Positions 12,701-25,771 of a DNA stretch of 64,000 nucleotides are shown here, one piece after another. The stretch is from Acanthaster planci (Eukaryota > Echinodermata > Asteroidea > Valvatida > Acanthasteridae): positions 3,823,773-3,887,772 of the forward strand of contig NW_019091360.1 in assembly GCF_001949145.1 (NCBI RefSeq), read 5' to 3'. The stretch's first letter is position 1. Each line of letters starts with the position of its first letter. The translations under genes and the position numbers were made by a program. The notes under the pieces are model-generated. The model was not told the DNA's origin, did not search any database, and saw only the letters and a program-made list of their open reading frames with translations.

Positions 12701-13677
12701 AATTGTGAGTTCGGAATTTATATACTCGCTGAAAAAAATCGGAGACAGGTATTGGTGTTTGCTTATTGCTATGCTCATAAATAAAAATGGGTCAGCAGAG
12801 AAAATCTAGTTAAAAAAATCTACCATGATGATGCAAGATTTTTTTTATGTACAAACCAATGTAACATTGAGACTTTTTACCTGGGTGACATCACAGTTTT
12901 GCTCATAAATATGGAAAAACTTGTTACCATGACAACCAAGGGGCAGTAAAATATCTTTTTAAATAATGAAATAAAAGTTGAAAATAAAGTTAACCGATAC
13001 ACAGAGGTGCATTTTGAAGGTTTGTATTGAAACAAATTGATTGCAGCTACCCTTTAAAGTATAGTGTGACCAATGCGATAATAAATAGACTGCTTTCCAG
13101 ACCTTTCACACATTTAAATCACTTTCCTTGTAGTATTCACTTTCTTCACCGGGATCAGGTCATGTCATTCATTGTCTTGTTAACGTCGCTCTCAGAACAT
13201 TCAGAAATCAGGCAGTTAATGACCCTTAGCAAGGGCTAGAACGTTATTATTTCCTTGTCTTAGTTTTTTCGCTACATTTTTTGTTGCTCGTCCTTCATTT
13301 CAGAGAACTCATGGTCTTTTTTGGCAGAGTGACAGCCTCTTGACTTCTCACCTAGACCAAACAGTTTAACAAACTGGAGGTCACAGTCGTCCTCGAAATG
13401 GAAAAACAAATTCCGCGGCAGGTCATCTTGATGGCTCTACCGGATGGGGTCTTAGTCTGGGCATCAGACGAGAGTTGCCCGCGATCGAGGTCAAATCACA
13501 GCGGCTGCCAAACACGGACCACAATACACCGTAGAGGTCCCCTCAAACTGGTTCCCTACCCCCTTCTGAGTTGCACGAGACGACTAGGCTGGTCCTCAGC
13601 GACTGCATGAAATATTCAGCATGTGATTGCTCTCCTCATTCGCTAATGTTGTGACATTTTCATTGTTCTCTACTCAG
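9795..13677. other. MLCK intron 1
   Basis: About 3.9 kb with no further exon that I can support. It contains one copy (12755-12918) of a dispersed repeat whose other copy lies inverted in intron 13. No other strong structure was seen. Confidence 0.6.
12755..12918 (+). repeat. Dispersed repeat, copy A
   Basis: The segment begins TGTTTGCTTATTGCTATGC and ends CAGTTTTGCTCATAAATATGG. It matches the reverse complement of 33361-33526 at both ends and through TACAAACCAA in the middle, over about 165 bp with indels. It is non-coding, with no terminal inverted repeats seen; an unclassified interspersed element. Confidence 0.7.
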
Positions 13678-13729
13678 TTCTTGGAGGAGACGGATTTGGC
13701 GAGGAGGATCGGGCTCCTTCTGAACAGAG
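13678..13729 (+). CDS. MLCK exon 2: 52-nt acidic linker exon
   Basis: Acceptor TTCTCTACTCAG and donor GTATGT. In phase 1 to 2 it reads VLGGDGFGEEDRAPSEQ followed by a serine completed by the next exon. It was found because exon 1 leaves phase 1 while exon 3 needs phase 2; this exon has strong splice sites and exactly the required phases. It is the same length and phase class as two linker exons in the downstream gene (61741-61792 and 63781-63832). No domain is recognisable. Transcript evidence would settle whether it is constitutive. Confidence 0.65.
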
Positions 13730-16700
13730 GTATGTCGATTTGTCGATGTTTTTACTTAACCGCCGCCAACGTCAGCGTCAATTGGTGGACATTAAACTCA
13801 TTTGTAGTGTAGTATTATCAAGTTCCCATTAACAGAAATTAAACAACACTTTATTGCACCTGATGTAAAAGAAATGTATTATAGGCCTATTTGTCCACTT
13901 ATTCTCTCCGTTACCATGCAAAGGTGGACTAGTAACACTGCATCCCGTATTCTGGGATCAGTTTGAGTTTCATCAGTTACTCGGTATTTGACTGATGCCG
14001 ATTAATTTAATGGAAACCCGACCTAAAAATAGGTTTCATGAGAGCAAGACCATGGAGGTGGTTAGACGTAAGGAGTCTCGGTGGCAGTGGGCGCTCCCAG
14101 AACCCGCAGATGCGTGTGGGCTTATTTTTGAAGTGGGGGAAAACAACAAATTAACCCAGCTTAGCCATTCAAAAACAGCCCCTGAATCTTTAAAGTCAAC
14201 TACTATCTTGCACGAAGGCCGGCCATTTTATATTTTCCTCGGGAAGTAAACACGGGGTCCAATGAAGGGGGACTGCCATTGGCATCAGAGAACCCCAGAG
14301 TTCATTATTCAACATGAATTCTTGCTGGACTGAAACAAAAACGGATTGAAGCCAGAAACACCTTGGAAGTTGGGGGGGTTCTATTCCGCTTAAGATGTGG
14401 TCGTGGTTATTTTCAACTTTGAAGAGAGACACTGAGCGAAAGGGGGGGACGTTTCAGGGAATCGAAGATCTTTAGAAGTTGAAAATTGTCGCCTGAGGGC
14501 AGCTTGTCATCAAGTGGGTTTTAACGACCCGAGTTAAGTGGTTTGATTTGAGGACGGATTTCATCCCCAATTATCGGTTGACTGTTAAAGCTGCCCTTAA
14601 TCACTTAACAATGAACTCGTAATCCACTCTGCTTGTTCCTGTAAGTTGCTGAAAGCTCATGTCTTATTTAGTAGTTATATTGATGCTAGTTGTTGCTGAA
14701 GCGTGTTGTTTCGATGTTTGTAGGCCTGTTGGTCCACAGATTTACTTGATAGACAGGCACGAGAACACCCAAAGCTTTTACAAGACATATTTCTCCTAGT
14801 TGATGTTTTAATTCCAGCGATTTGAATTCTAGAATTCCTTCCAAATTCCATTGATTGTCTTTTGTTCAGGATGCTCCAACCGAGCATTCAAATTCCTTCA
14901 ACGCATAACAGTCTTGTTCAAATCCAACGCTCTTCCTGTATAGAAAAGTTGCATATTTTCCCTTTTTACCAAAATGATCATACGAGATAATAATGGCTGC
15001 ATTGGCTTGAAAGGGGGTACTTTTCTGACGAGGGAATGTAATATGATAACACAAGGCGCGTCATAAAATTGATCCGATAGCTTACCAGGGACATCACATG
15101 TTGCACTCGTTCCAGCATCGGTTTGGATGTGTATGAGGAATGATTTATGTGAAATTTTGTCTGTACAAAGGTTAGCCTGTTCTTTCTGTTTCTGTTTGTC
15201 TGGGTGTGTAGGTATCAGTGTTTAAATTTCCAGTGGTAAAATTGAGTATTCTGGTTCATGTTTCATCAAGGTCAGTTTTGTCGTTTTTTGCTTTTGTTTC
15301 AGAAAATGAGAGAAAAAAGAGATTAAAAGGGATGAAACGCACCGATTTGCTTAAAAACTAACAAACTAACAAAACAAAACAGTGTCCCCTCCCACTGTTA
15401 ATTATTTACCTTTTTAAGCTGATAACTCGCTTTGCCACCCCAAGAACTTCCCTCCCCAGGAAGAAGTGGTTTCCCCCCACGAAGAAGTCTTGGCAACGTC
15501 CATTAAATGCTCTTTTTTATGTATTTCTGTAGGCATATTCAATATTTTTGCCAATTAGGCCTATAATATTTCATACAAAAGCCTATTTTCACTGCCAAAT
15601 TTGTGACACTGCGAGGCCAGTTAAGGCTTTTTGTTATTCTGATTTTGATCTCTCTGGACATTCCACAACCTCTCCTGATCCTGGCTCAGCATTCCTAAGG
15701 TTATCCATGGGGGGGGGTACATGAAACTCTTTGCAAAATTGTTTCTCAGGATCAATTTTACTCAAACGTTGAAGCTCTGTGTGAGCGCAGTACTACGGCG
15801 CAGATGGTTGTCTGTCCAACCAGGGTCCAACAGAATAGTATACATGTATACTTCGCACTGTTTTTGTCACACCACGACTTTAAATAGTTTAATGGCACAG
15901 AAACTATTTGCCACTTCCTGTAGACAAACACGTATTCGCCATGACTGAAGAGGGTTTAACCTTTGACCTTTATTCCTTTAGAGGCGAACTTAACGTGCAG
16001 GTCATGTTTACTGGTTTGCAAACTTGTATATCTTGTCAAGGAAAAATATACAGTGGAAGATAAGCACTAGAGCACTTACATATACATAGACATTGATTGC
16101 ATTAAAGTGTATTGTAGTCGGCACACTAAAAACTTTGCATTCAGTCAAAAGTTTTGTTGGAACAATAAATGTTCTTTTCGATCAAGGCCGATTTGTCTTC
16201 CTGTTCTAAATATAACGTTCACGGGTTCATTAATTAAGCCTACTTCATTTACATCAAGGATACGTTTTTACTGACCTTTTGCCGTTTCCTATGACATATT
16301 TGTATACTAAATGCCCAGTTTTGGTTTAAGAATTACCTTGAGTAAAGAATTCTGTGAGGTTATGTTTTGAACTCAGTTTGCTTATATAATGGTGCTCATT
16401 ATGTAGACTTAAATCTTTCTAATAATCGTTGCAGGATAATTATATCTCTGCAGGATTCAACCATTAAATATACAACTACAAAGGGCGGAGTAATGCATAT
16501 ACAGCACGTTTATGCCCCTTTTTCTTGTTAAGTGTCAAATTTCAGAAAAAGAAATATAATAAACATAAACTATCGATTCATTCTTAAGTCCAGATGTGCA
16601 GCTAGTGCTATCGCTTGTTGGGCTCACAAAATTTGACTGTTTATCGCTGCAGAATATTCTAACCCTTGTCTGGCAGGAAAAAAAGCTACATAAAGAGATT

Positions 16701-16897
16701 GAAAAAGCTTTCCTATTTTGGAAGAGGCTAAACTGGGCCTTGTGAAATGGCCCGACAATTTACTATTCAGCAGAACCCTAACAAGTTGAAATGACCTCGG
16801 CAAGTCCTTGTCGAGGCTGCAGTGTCTTGACTGAGATTGAAAGATTGTATGTTGTTGTTGCCTGACTGTTTTCTGTTTGCTTGCATTCCGTACATAG
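13730..16897. other. MLCK intron 2
   Basis: About 3.2 kb. I see no supported exon or transposon in it; only short homopolymer runs such as the G-run near 15711 and AT-rich sequence. Confidence 0.6.
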
Positions 16898-19509
16898 CTT
16901 GGTCGAGAAACGAGTCATTGAGGAGCAAGTCGGACCACAGGAGAGGATACAGTCAGACCAACTCGACCCGAGTAGCTCTACGGATGTGACTACATCCTCA
17001 AACAGGCAGAAACAAGAAAAAGTTACCCTTGCTAATGATTTTGTTACTGCACCCCAAAGCAAGGAAATCCAGACGACTTCAAACCGATCCGATTTGGATT
17101 ATCTCTCTGGAGGAGACAAAAGTTCGAGTGACTGGACACCGAGGTCATCTCCGTGTACCAGCACCGGCGTGAGTCCCAGCTCGTCTCTGCTGGAATTGGA
17201 TTCGTGGTACAAACGTGGACGAGCCAGTAATTTTGACATTCATCACCAGGCCTCGCGTCAGAGCGGCAGTAGCACCGGCAAAGTCACTGAACGTATCTCG
17301 AGATACGACGAGAGACTAAAAGGACCCAAACAGACTGTGAACAGCGCCCGGGCAAATTTACGGTCGACGGGAACGCGTTCAGGGCGAGCAGCATCACCAG
17401 AAGGTAGTAGGTTTTCTAAAACAGCAGGAAACACTCCTTACGTTTCCAATGTTGAGAGGCCTTCTAGACTGCGCCTCGCAGAGCTTGAATCCAAACGGAA
17501 GATTCGTTCGTCCAGCGAGCCTCCCCCGGAGTTCCAGCACAAACGAGAACAGATTCTCACGCGTCATTCCAAACCAGAACAATCCAAAGCCGGCAAGAAT
17601 TACACTAGCAGGGAAACTTACGAACAACTGTTGCGGAGTTCTCGAGTTCCTTCCGCCGACGAGGGCTCGGCTTCTCGATCACCAAAGCCGCAGCTTGCAA
17701 CAAAGATCTCTGTATTCTCAGGCACTGGGTCGAACGGGAAAACGGACAAAAAATCCGGCTCTGAATCAAAGCCAGATAAGAAAATCTACGCTGGCAGGGA
17801 GATCAAAGTGAAATCTCTGCCCAAAGTGGTTGTCTCGAGAGAAGAGTCCCACTTGAAAGGTCGACCAATCGAGTCGATTAGGGTGAACCACGATCGGACA
17901 AACGGCCGACTGTCAAGCGACGATTCCCTTACGGACAGTGAGCGGTCCAGCACATCCTCGGGGTATCCTGAACCAAAGAAGCCCGTTTATCGGACGGAGA
18001 AAAATTTCGAGCTTCTGGGAGACCGGGCTTTCAACTCTCGGAAACCAGGTGCCGTTCTTGCCTGGAAAATCGAGAAGTTTGCCAAGGGGAGCCCTCTAAA
18101 AAGTCCACGGGACCTGGAGGAGGAAACACAACAGCCAACCATGCAAGCACCTGTCAGGAAGTGGAGTCCCTCGAATGGGGCTCAACAGCGAAGATCGCAG
18201 TCGGTGGAGCGGCCGTTGTACCCAGGACAAGGCGGCGGCTCTCTCGCTGCAAGAATTGAGAAGTTCTCCAGCAATACAACAAACACCCAAGATGTGAAAC
18301 TGAGATCGGAAACACACGACCCTGTGATCTCAAAGAAGTACGAATATAGCCAAGCTAAGGTGGCCGATAAGGAACCAAATAAAGATCAAAGGAGACCAGA
18401 TATAAACTATGCAAAGAAAACCGAACCTACGTCCACGCGACAAAAGTTCCAGGGTACCAGCGATAAATTGCTGAATATTGAAAACGTTAAACTTACAAAG
18501 GACGCCAATCAAGTGCCAAGAACAAAGCAGACATCGGATGCTGTCATAAATATAACGAAGGGCAGTAAAGGCACGATCGACATTGCCATCCCAGTGGGTA
18601 ATAACGAGAAGGCAATTGAAGTTAGTAAAGCGAGTGTGGTTTATACTCCCCCTCCGGAAAAGAAACATCAAATACCAATGGGGAAAACGAATGGTGATGC
18701 GTCCTCTGAGAGTTTAAAGCCAGCCAAAGTGGAAGTAGTTTTGAAGTCTTCAGCGAATGATTTATCTGCTGGATCGTCTGCTTTGATAACTTCAATGTCA
18801 AGCAGTAAAACCTCGTCCCTGGGAAACGGGTCCAAGGAAAATACATCAGAGGCCAAACCGCAAGCCAGCATCACAATGAATCGTCGAGGGGTGTTACCGG
18901 GAGGCATCGGCAAAATCACGGCCAAATTTGAGAACGGCAAGGCGGTGGACACTCCAAGCAAATCAATGGCCAAGATAGAACCGGTAGTCATGTCACGGCT
19001 GAGCGATAAGAAACAATTGTTTGACGGCACTGGCAAGGCAAAAACTAACGGAAGTAGCGTCGATTACAGGGATGTTCTGTCTTCGTCATCAGCGGGGAAA
19101 ATGAAAAGCACCACCGTCTCAAGCGCTGGCAAGCCCTCCGTGAAAATTGCCAAATCCCTGGTCGAAGTGAAAGCAAAGTCACCCTCTGCCCTTGCTTCCC
19201 GTTATCAGGTGAGGTCTACAGCAGATGAGAAACCGCCGACTTTCGTCCAAAAACCCCGCGACCAAACAGGTACCGAGGGGGGTTCCATATACTTTGCCGT
19301 CTCTGTCGAGGGAAATCCCAAACCAGATCTGTCTTGGCACTACAAGGGGCGTACCCTTAAAGACGAGGGGAGGTATGAACTGTATACTGAGAAGGACCTT
19401 TTCTTCTTGGAGATTTTTGACTTGGAGCCCAAAGACGCTGGAGTGTACACCTGTCGTCTTGTGAACAAAGTTGGACGAGTCTCAGCCACTGCAGAGCTCA
19501 AGGTCACAG
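16898..19509 (+). CDS. MLCK exon 3: long disordered Ser/Lys-rich region ending in an Ig domain
   Basis: A 2,612-nt exon (phase 2 to 1; acceptor CCGTACATAG, donor GTAAGC) coding about 870 residues. Roughly the first 770 are disordered, basic and Ser/Thr-rich, with many proline-directed and basophilic phosphosite-like motifs such as SDDSLTDSERSS. Three short motifs share a KI-x-x-KF or R-I-E-K-F core (18048-18083, 18234-18267, 18898-18935), possibly cytoskeletal binding motifs. The exon ends with an I-set Ig domain (about 19228-19509: PPTFVQKPRDQ, LSWHYKGRTLKDEGRYEL, DAGVYTC), which lacks the B-strand cysteine. The disordered part resembles no vertebrate MYLK segment I know. The size suggests lineage-specific expansion. 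Confidence 0.88.
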
Positions 19510-22362
19510 GTAAGCGACAATTTTTTTAATTGGCTGTTATAATACATTTCATTCAAATTTAAATGTTGGATGTTAATATGGTAGACAAGGCAAAAGATAC
19601 AAAAAAGGAATGTACTTCTTGTATTCAGTGTTGTGTGTATTCCTCTCTGTTAAAGGGCATATTTCCTTTTTAGATACCGGTAGTCATCCCTACAATCGAA
19701 TTATTCGATCTTGCTGGAATTCTTTATCCTTTCATCAGTTATATACACTTTAGAATCATTTTACGGCAGTCAAGGTAATTCACACTAAAAAATCATTGTA
19801 AAGCAAACGAATTATTTTAACCCGTTAGACTTTTATTACGGTAGTTCTGTGTTTATCTTAACTACTGTTCAAAAGATAAGTGTCATAAGAAGCTTCAATA
19901 ATTTAACATTCTACATGTGTAATTTGCCATGTGTATATCAAATGTGCTCTGTATGATAACTCAAGTGTGGGAAAAAAATCGAAGATAACCCATACGAGAG
20001 CATTATCTTAAAGAAATGTCCATTATATTCATTCGAAAGTTCAACGATAAGACGTCTTTAAATGCGTTCTGTAATTTCAGTAGCAATACGCGTCTACCCT
20101 ATTACGTGTATCTCAAAATACCAAACGATGTCTCGTGGAATGAGTCAGTCTATACGGCCAGTTGTATCAAATTTGTGGAATTTAATACTCAAGACTCTCT
20201 CTGAGCAATCCCTTGTGGCGTAAAATGCCAGGAGGAATTTCCCACCGCCAAAGTGAGGCCCAGAATTCATGTAATATTTACATATCCCCTGAGTTCGTGA
20301 ACGATGCGGAATGCCTGTTGCCTGGGCGACAAATTGCTCCCTGATGTGGAAGTAAAGGCGTCAGTTGTCAGGGATAAGTTGAGTGGTTGTGGGGAGTCAA
20401 ATTCTTGATGTAATCGAATAAGTCCAAACCCACATATTTTCAAGTGTCGTTTACATTCACAAAATTCATTGTATCATAAACCTCATAAACCGCTTGGAAG
20501 ACAATCTTATAATTAAAGTCATGCCGTTGCAGTAATATATTTTCATACCGTTATTAGTGAACTAATGTAACTTTGAACACATTTCTGCTGAATCGTTCCT
20601 CATTTAACCCTAACCCCCAGGCCTTTTTACAAGGAACCATCCCGAGTCCTCCGAAATCCTTCAAATTTCAACATGAAAAAAATGGCATTCAGCCCAAATC
20701 GTCCAATATCCTCCTTAAGTTCTTGAAAATGTCAGTTGGAGGTGTGCCTAGCTGCCCAAATCCTTCAAATCCTCCGGCAATTCCTGTCATGTTGAGGCAG
20801 TGCGAATGGCACTCTTGAGCTGTGGCCGAACTTGTGCTTGACTAGGCACAAACAACATAAGGTCTAATCCACGACCTTCACGTATGGCATCCTTCGAAAT
20901 CAGCCATGTACTTTTGCCATACACCCTGGATCCTCAAAATTCGTCCACTTTACAGAAAAGGATCTTGGAGCATTTGGGAGGTTTAGGTTTAATAACATTA
21001 CTTTTACAAAAGACTATTCCCCCAATATGTGTTCGTGTGAAGTGAATATCAATACATGTATATGTATTGCTCGATTAAGAGTGTTGTTTATGGATGCATA
21101 ATTGTAAAGTTTTCATTTTTTTCTGTTTGTCATTGAATCAAGTCGTTCCTTGGAGCTGCATACACCTGCTTATAAATCCTTTTGCCTGGCAAACAAATGA
21201 AAGTTTTAAGCGAGGTACAACTCCTCAACGAATCTTCATGAAGATGTCGAATGTTCTAAATACCGAGACATAACCATAACTATCGGAATGATGAATCGTG
21301 GACCATTTAATCTGGGGATTTATAACCACACCATCGTATAAAAATGTTGTCTCAAGTGTTAAAAATGAGAGTTGTTGGACTTGAATTTCTTTGAATTATG
21401 TAGGCCTACCATGAACGGAGACACACATTTTTGTCGTTATTTTGGAAATATGTTATTCTTTATACCTCTGAAAGTACATATTATAAGGCTCTATATATCA
21501 GCATATAATAATGGCAATTCCAATGGTTCGTTTCTGTCTGATTACATCATATTTTCCAACAGACAGGGCTCAAATTTTGTTTAAAAAGCACGGGCCAATT
21601 CAACGTTTTTAAACATAAAGTTTGGAGGCCATTTGGGGGCTTTTACGTATAGTCAAGTGTCCCTGTAATGCAATAGTCTTCTATATCACGCTTATTTGGC
21701 ACCAGACAATAACCCAGCTCGTTCTCCTTACAATCCATTGACCGGATCCTTCTCGGTCAGTGGTGGGTTTTCAGGAAACAGGTGTTTGCCATCTACTTCT
21801 TGTTTTTTTTCGGGTGTTTTGTTAAGAGATACCCTGAAAATGTAGATAATATTTCAGTCATTTACTTTATCTCGCCACTGAACATGCGTCAAGGGTATTA
21901 AGCTTCTCGGTGACCTTATGTATCTTTTTTGGAAAGAAAAAGCAATTTGAAATGAGGTCCTTGAACTCAAACTTCAACCTTTGTTTGAAGTTCAGTGAGG
22001 CTCCGGTGATGTTTCATTTTATTTCCTTCATTTGGGGAAATCACACAAAGTTAATCTTTCCAAGAGCGTGCAGAAATAGGCAAGTATTTTACGGGCGTTT
22101 AACAGTTAGTTGCGTTCATGGACCTGTATTCCAATGACATCGAACATTGTCAGGGACAAAATGTAGCGATGTGTGTGGCTGACATGACAGTAATTGTACT
22201 GACGATCCACATCTTGGATTGCTTTATGCTCGAACTGCAGGCTGCTCTGGATACACCAGCCTCGTCCTAATTTCCTTTGCTTGTTATTGTTAACATTCTA
22301 CGTCATCAGTCATGGAGACGGTCTTTTAACTGCACTTGTTCTGTTTGCTTTTTTTCTCCTAG
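19510..22362. other. MLCK intron 3
   Basis: About 2.9 kb, AT-rich. A patch at about 20600-20790 repeats variants of AAATCCTTCAAAT and CCCAAATC, a weak degenerate repeat. No exon is supported. Confidence 0.6.
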
Positions 22363-22671
22363 AAAAACCCAAGCCAGTCATTCCAAAGGGACAAGCTCCA
22401 TCTTTTCTTCGCAGGATTACGGACTGCGAAGTTTGCGAAGGCGACAGAGCCGTGTTTGAGTGCAAAGTTGCAGGCGACCCCTCCCCTGACATCACGTGGA
22501 TCATGGACGGCAAAGTGGTGCAGGAAGACAGACGCCATCAAATCACGCGCAAACCTGACGGTACATGCGCGCTGGTCATCAGTGACGTCACGGAAGAAGA
22601 TGATGCTGTGTATACGTGCACTGCTAAGAACGGCTTGGGCATGGTCTCGAGCACGGCAGAACTCATCGTAG
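22363..22671 (+). CDS. MLCK exon 4: Ig domain
   Basis: A symmetric phase 1-1 exon of 309 nt (acceptor TTTTCTCCTAG, donor GTAAGT) encoding one complete I-set Ig domain. Landmarks are QAPSFLRRITDCEVCEGD, the B-strand VFECKV, the C-strand DITWIMDGK and the F-strand AVYTCTAKNGLG. Both core cysteines and the tryptophan are present. The whole domain lies in one exon, the usual architecture for exon-shuffled Ig modules. Confidence 0.93.
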   Translation, partial: KNPSQSFQRDKLHLFFAGLRTAKFAKATEPCLSAKLQATPPLTSRGSWTAKWCRKTDAIKSRANLTVHARWSSVTSRKKMMLCIRALLRTAWAWSRARQNSS

Positions 22672-22900
22672 GTAAGTGAAAGGGAGAGCTTTTGCACATC
22701 ACTTTTGCAAAACGCTCAAGAGCTGAATGTGTTCAAAACAAGTATCTCCGATATGGCGCCTGTCTCGTATCAACTTCACTTTCACAACGATAGTTTTAAC
22801 CTGTTTATCCTGCAACCGGCGAAACATTTGACAGATTTGCGAAGACAGATTTGGTTGCCTTCTTTTGTAACTTTGAAAGTTTTGACTGTTTTAATTGCAG

Positions 22901-23093
22901 AATTCGATACTGTTCCAAACCCCAAAGAACCAAAGAAAGAGGAAGTCATTGAAAAGGTTTCATCGAAAGCACAACCTAAAACATCAAAAGTAGAACCCAA
23001 ACCTGCGCCAAAGAAGGAGGAGAAAGTTGAGAGCGCTTTGAAGGATGACACCAACAGTTTGATGAAGAAACAAGATGAGGAACCTCACGCTGA
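22901..23093 (+). CDS. MLCK exon 5: Lys/Glu/Pro-rich linker
   Basis: Acceptor TTTTAATTGCAG, donor GTAAGG, phase 1 to 2. It encodes about 64 residues rich in K, E and P (for example KVEPKPAPKKEEKVESALK). No fold is expected; it probably acts as a flexible charged spacer between Ig modules, comparable to PEVK-like spacers of giant muscle proteins. Without splicing the frame stops one codon later (GAG TAA), which supports the donor at 23094. Confidence 0.85.
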
Positions 23094-23346
23094 GTAAGGA
23101 TATAATGTTTAAGAATAGAAACCCGCTGAGAGTGATTTGTGAATGAACCTTCCCAAAAAACAAGTGCGTGAATGGGATAATTGGTAACTGATATAGTCCT
23201 TAATCTTTAAGTCTCATTCTTTCTTTCCTGTTAAGCAGCTTAAATTTCCAAACTTATCCTGTCTTAGCTCCTTCTAATTCTAAGAAAGACGGTTTTCATG
23301 GGGTTGATAAGCCAGTAAATTCGGCGTATTTATGATCCGATTTCAG

Positions 23347-23690
23347 GCCATCGCAGATTGTTCATCATCAACCCCGCCGTTCGTCTCTCCAGTCCGCCGC
23401 CCCGGCAGCCAGACCTCCCGAGTTCATCCTCCGTCCACGCTCCACTCACATCACGCCGCCTGAGACGGCCCGCTTCACCTGCATGGTGAAGGGCTTCCCG
23501 ACACCCACGGTCACTTGGAAGAGGAACACGAAAATCTTGAAGGATGAGGGAAGGTTTGAAATCTATCAGGATGGAGGAGAACATTTCCTGGAGATTTATG
23601 ACACCGTAGATGAAGACGCTGGGCGGTATACCTGCGTCATAGCCAACGAGTTAGGCAAGACAACATCGAGTGCGAATATTGCCCTAAGAG
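23347..23690 (+). CDS. MLCK exon 6: Ig domain (vertebrate Ig3 equivalent)
   Basis: Acceptor CCGATTTCAG, donor GTAAGC, phase 2 to 1. A short linker (EPSQIVHHQPRRSSLQS) is followed by an Ig domain with RPPEFILRPRS, ARFTCMVKG, VTWKRN, DEGRFEI and AGRYTCVIANELG. Sequence and order match the third Ig domain of vertebrate smooth-muscle MLCK. Both cysteines and the tryptophan are kept. Confidence 0.92.
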
Positions 23691-23963
23691 GTAAGCAATT
23701 ACCAAACCAAATTTTGGTTGATTTTTTTGATGCGTTGTTGAGAGAGCATTGAAGACGGTCATGGTGTAGAATATCAACTTCGATTCAAAACTTTGCTTTT
23801 TTTCTGAGTGGTTAAAGATACAGACCTAAGTCATCCATCTATTGAGGTGTCAATTCTTGGACTTACAATCGTAAAATAAAGTATCAGTTTATTATTCCTG
23901 AAAGTCAAGCTTATCGCCTTTGATGGGTGTTTACTTTATACATGTTGCCAATTTTATTTACAG

Positions 23964-24263
23964 GCAAAGTTACAATGGATATCCCGCCGAAATTCATCCA
24001 ACGTCTGACAAACTGCCGTACCAAAGACGGTGGTGTGGGCCGATTCTCATGCCGGGTATCAGGCGAGCCGGCCCCCACGATCCAGTGGCTGTTTCTCGGT
24101 AAAGAGATCTCCCCGGACGATGATATCTACGAGATCACGTTCGACGGGGAGAAGGCCACGCTGGTTCTACCCGAGGTATTACCGGAGGATGAAGGAGAAT
24201 ATGAGTGCATTGCACGCAACAGGGCTGGTCAGGTGTCGTGTAGAGCCAGGCTAAGTGTGGAGA
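23964..24263 (+). CDS. MLCK exon 7: Ig domain (vertebrate Ig4 equivalent)
   Basis: A 300-nt phase 1-1 exon (acceptor TTTATTTACAG, donor GTGAGT) with a single complete Ig domain: IPPKFIQRLTNCRTKDGG, GRFSCRVSGEPAPTIQW and EGEYECIARNRAGQVSC. The GQVSC ending is shared with the fourth Ig domain of vertebrate MLCK, which holds the same place in the order. Confidence 0.92.
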
Positions 24264-24564
24264 GTGAGTACAATTTTTATGAAGATGAGAAGAAATGATT
24301 AAAAAAAAAGGAATTCAAGCTTTGTAGTTGTGCTGCACTGGTCACGATTTTAGTGTTCACCCCATACTGTATCGTCATACTTAAGTTTACAATTCCGTGA
24401 TCCGTTTGAGCCAAAAAAATAATAATCTGCTACTCAACTTCAGAATTTTTCTGCAATTCTTTTGCTTAGGAAAAATCATTGACTTTATTTCTAGAACAGT
24501 TCTGAGCTTTTTATGCAAGTTTTCTTTCCTGTCGGCTCTGACCAGTGGCTTTTTTGTTTCGCAG

Positions 24565-25497
24565 TACCCCCCACTGAGCCGGTAGATGCGCCGGAGCCTG
24601 TCCTTCCAAACGAACATGCTGCACCAACAGAACCAACCAAGAAAACACCCTGGCCTTTTGAAAGAAAGACTTCTCGGACGGAGATATTCCTACAGAGTAC
24701 TCCATCGGAATCGGAAGAGGAGGGAATGAAATCCACAGACGTACCCAAGCAAGAACAGGTATTCGATTACAAAGAAGACACGCAAACGGCTTCGTCATCT
24801 GAATCGGAGGAGGACGTGCCTAAAGCTGAAACTTTGGAACACGAAATGCAAATAATGGATGTTCAGGAAGACGTCGAAGCGAAAAAGAAACCAACAGTTG
24901 ATAACATTGGTAATCAAGATGCAGAAGGAAACCCTGCAGAACTTGAGTTGGTTCCAGATTCTGAACCAGCTGTCCATTCGAAGCCGACGAAGCAGCCCGA
25001 TGAATTCTCTGTCGATAGATCTTTAGCCGACTCAGACACCGTTTCTGTTCAGATAGAATCTAACCAAAACGAGCCAGAAGCTTCGAGTTTTGACCTGAAA
25101 CTCGATCTGGAGTCAGAGTCAGAATCAGAACTGGAAGCGAGTCTGAGGATCGTAGAACCCACTAAAGACATCATGAAGGCCCAGCCTGAAGAGTGTCGTG
25201 ATTTGGAAAGGGTGGACACAGCCGCCGAGTTGCAATCCGAGTCGCATCTTGACGGCCTGTCAGAAATCGACGTCTCGGTAGCCGAGAGCCACGATCTGGA
25301 ATCCATCACTGATGACAGAAACGTAGTTTTTCTTGGCGATGCTGAGGCAGAGCCGGCAATCGAAGCGGAGACCACGACTGACGAGGAATCTACCCCTCCA
25401 GCGACTGAGGCTCAGAGCAAGCCCGAGTTCTTACAGACACTGAGTGACGTGGAGGTCATGGATGGTAGTCCCTTAGCACTCACTGTAAAAGTCACAG
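24565..25497 (+). CDS. MLCK exon 8: acidic linker plus first part of a split Ig domain
   Basis: A 933-nt phase 1-1 exon (acceptor TTTGTTTCGCAG, donor GTATTA). About 280 disordered, strongly acidic residues with many SxxE/D casein-kinase-2-like sites (SESESE, SSSESEEDV) lead into the N-terminal strands of an Ig domain (KPEFLQTLSDVEVMDGSPL, ending VKVTG). The domain continues in exon 9. The wording VMDGS...TVxVxG closely matches vertebrate MLCK Ig5, which likewise lacks the B-strand cysteine. The frame stays open past the donor for about 60 codons, but that tail is not Ig-like. Confidence 0.9.
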
Positions 25498-25771
25498 GTA
25501 TTATGATGATCGATACTGAGTTTACTTGGTTATTCATATTTGCTCCCAAGTGTCTTTGTTTGAAAGTGATCTGTCTAGCTGCGTTATCATCAAGCTTTGT
25601 GGATGACATATATCAATGTTCTTTGGTCAAAGTATTTGCTGCACTGCATTTCAGTTGCCCTTTAGATAAATTGCAGTGAATTCACCCACCGAAAAACACT
25701 CAATTTGAATCACGCTATAGAAAATTATGTTCTTTAGGGTAACATTTGTTTGTATTGTTAATGGATTTCAG

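Noticed and set aside
16881-16897. Translation start just before exon 3
   Set aside because: The first codon is TTG in intronic sequence; the CATAG acceptor with matching phase from exon 2 explains the frame.
25498-25679. Read-through of exon 8 past its donor
   Set aside because: The tail is hydrophobic and not Ig-like; the Ig domain resumes exactly in exon 9.
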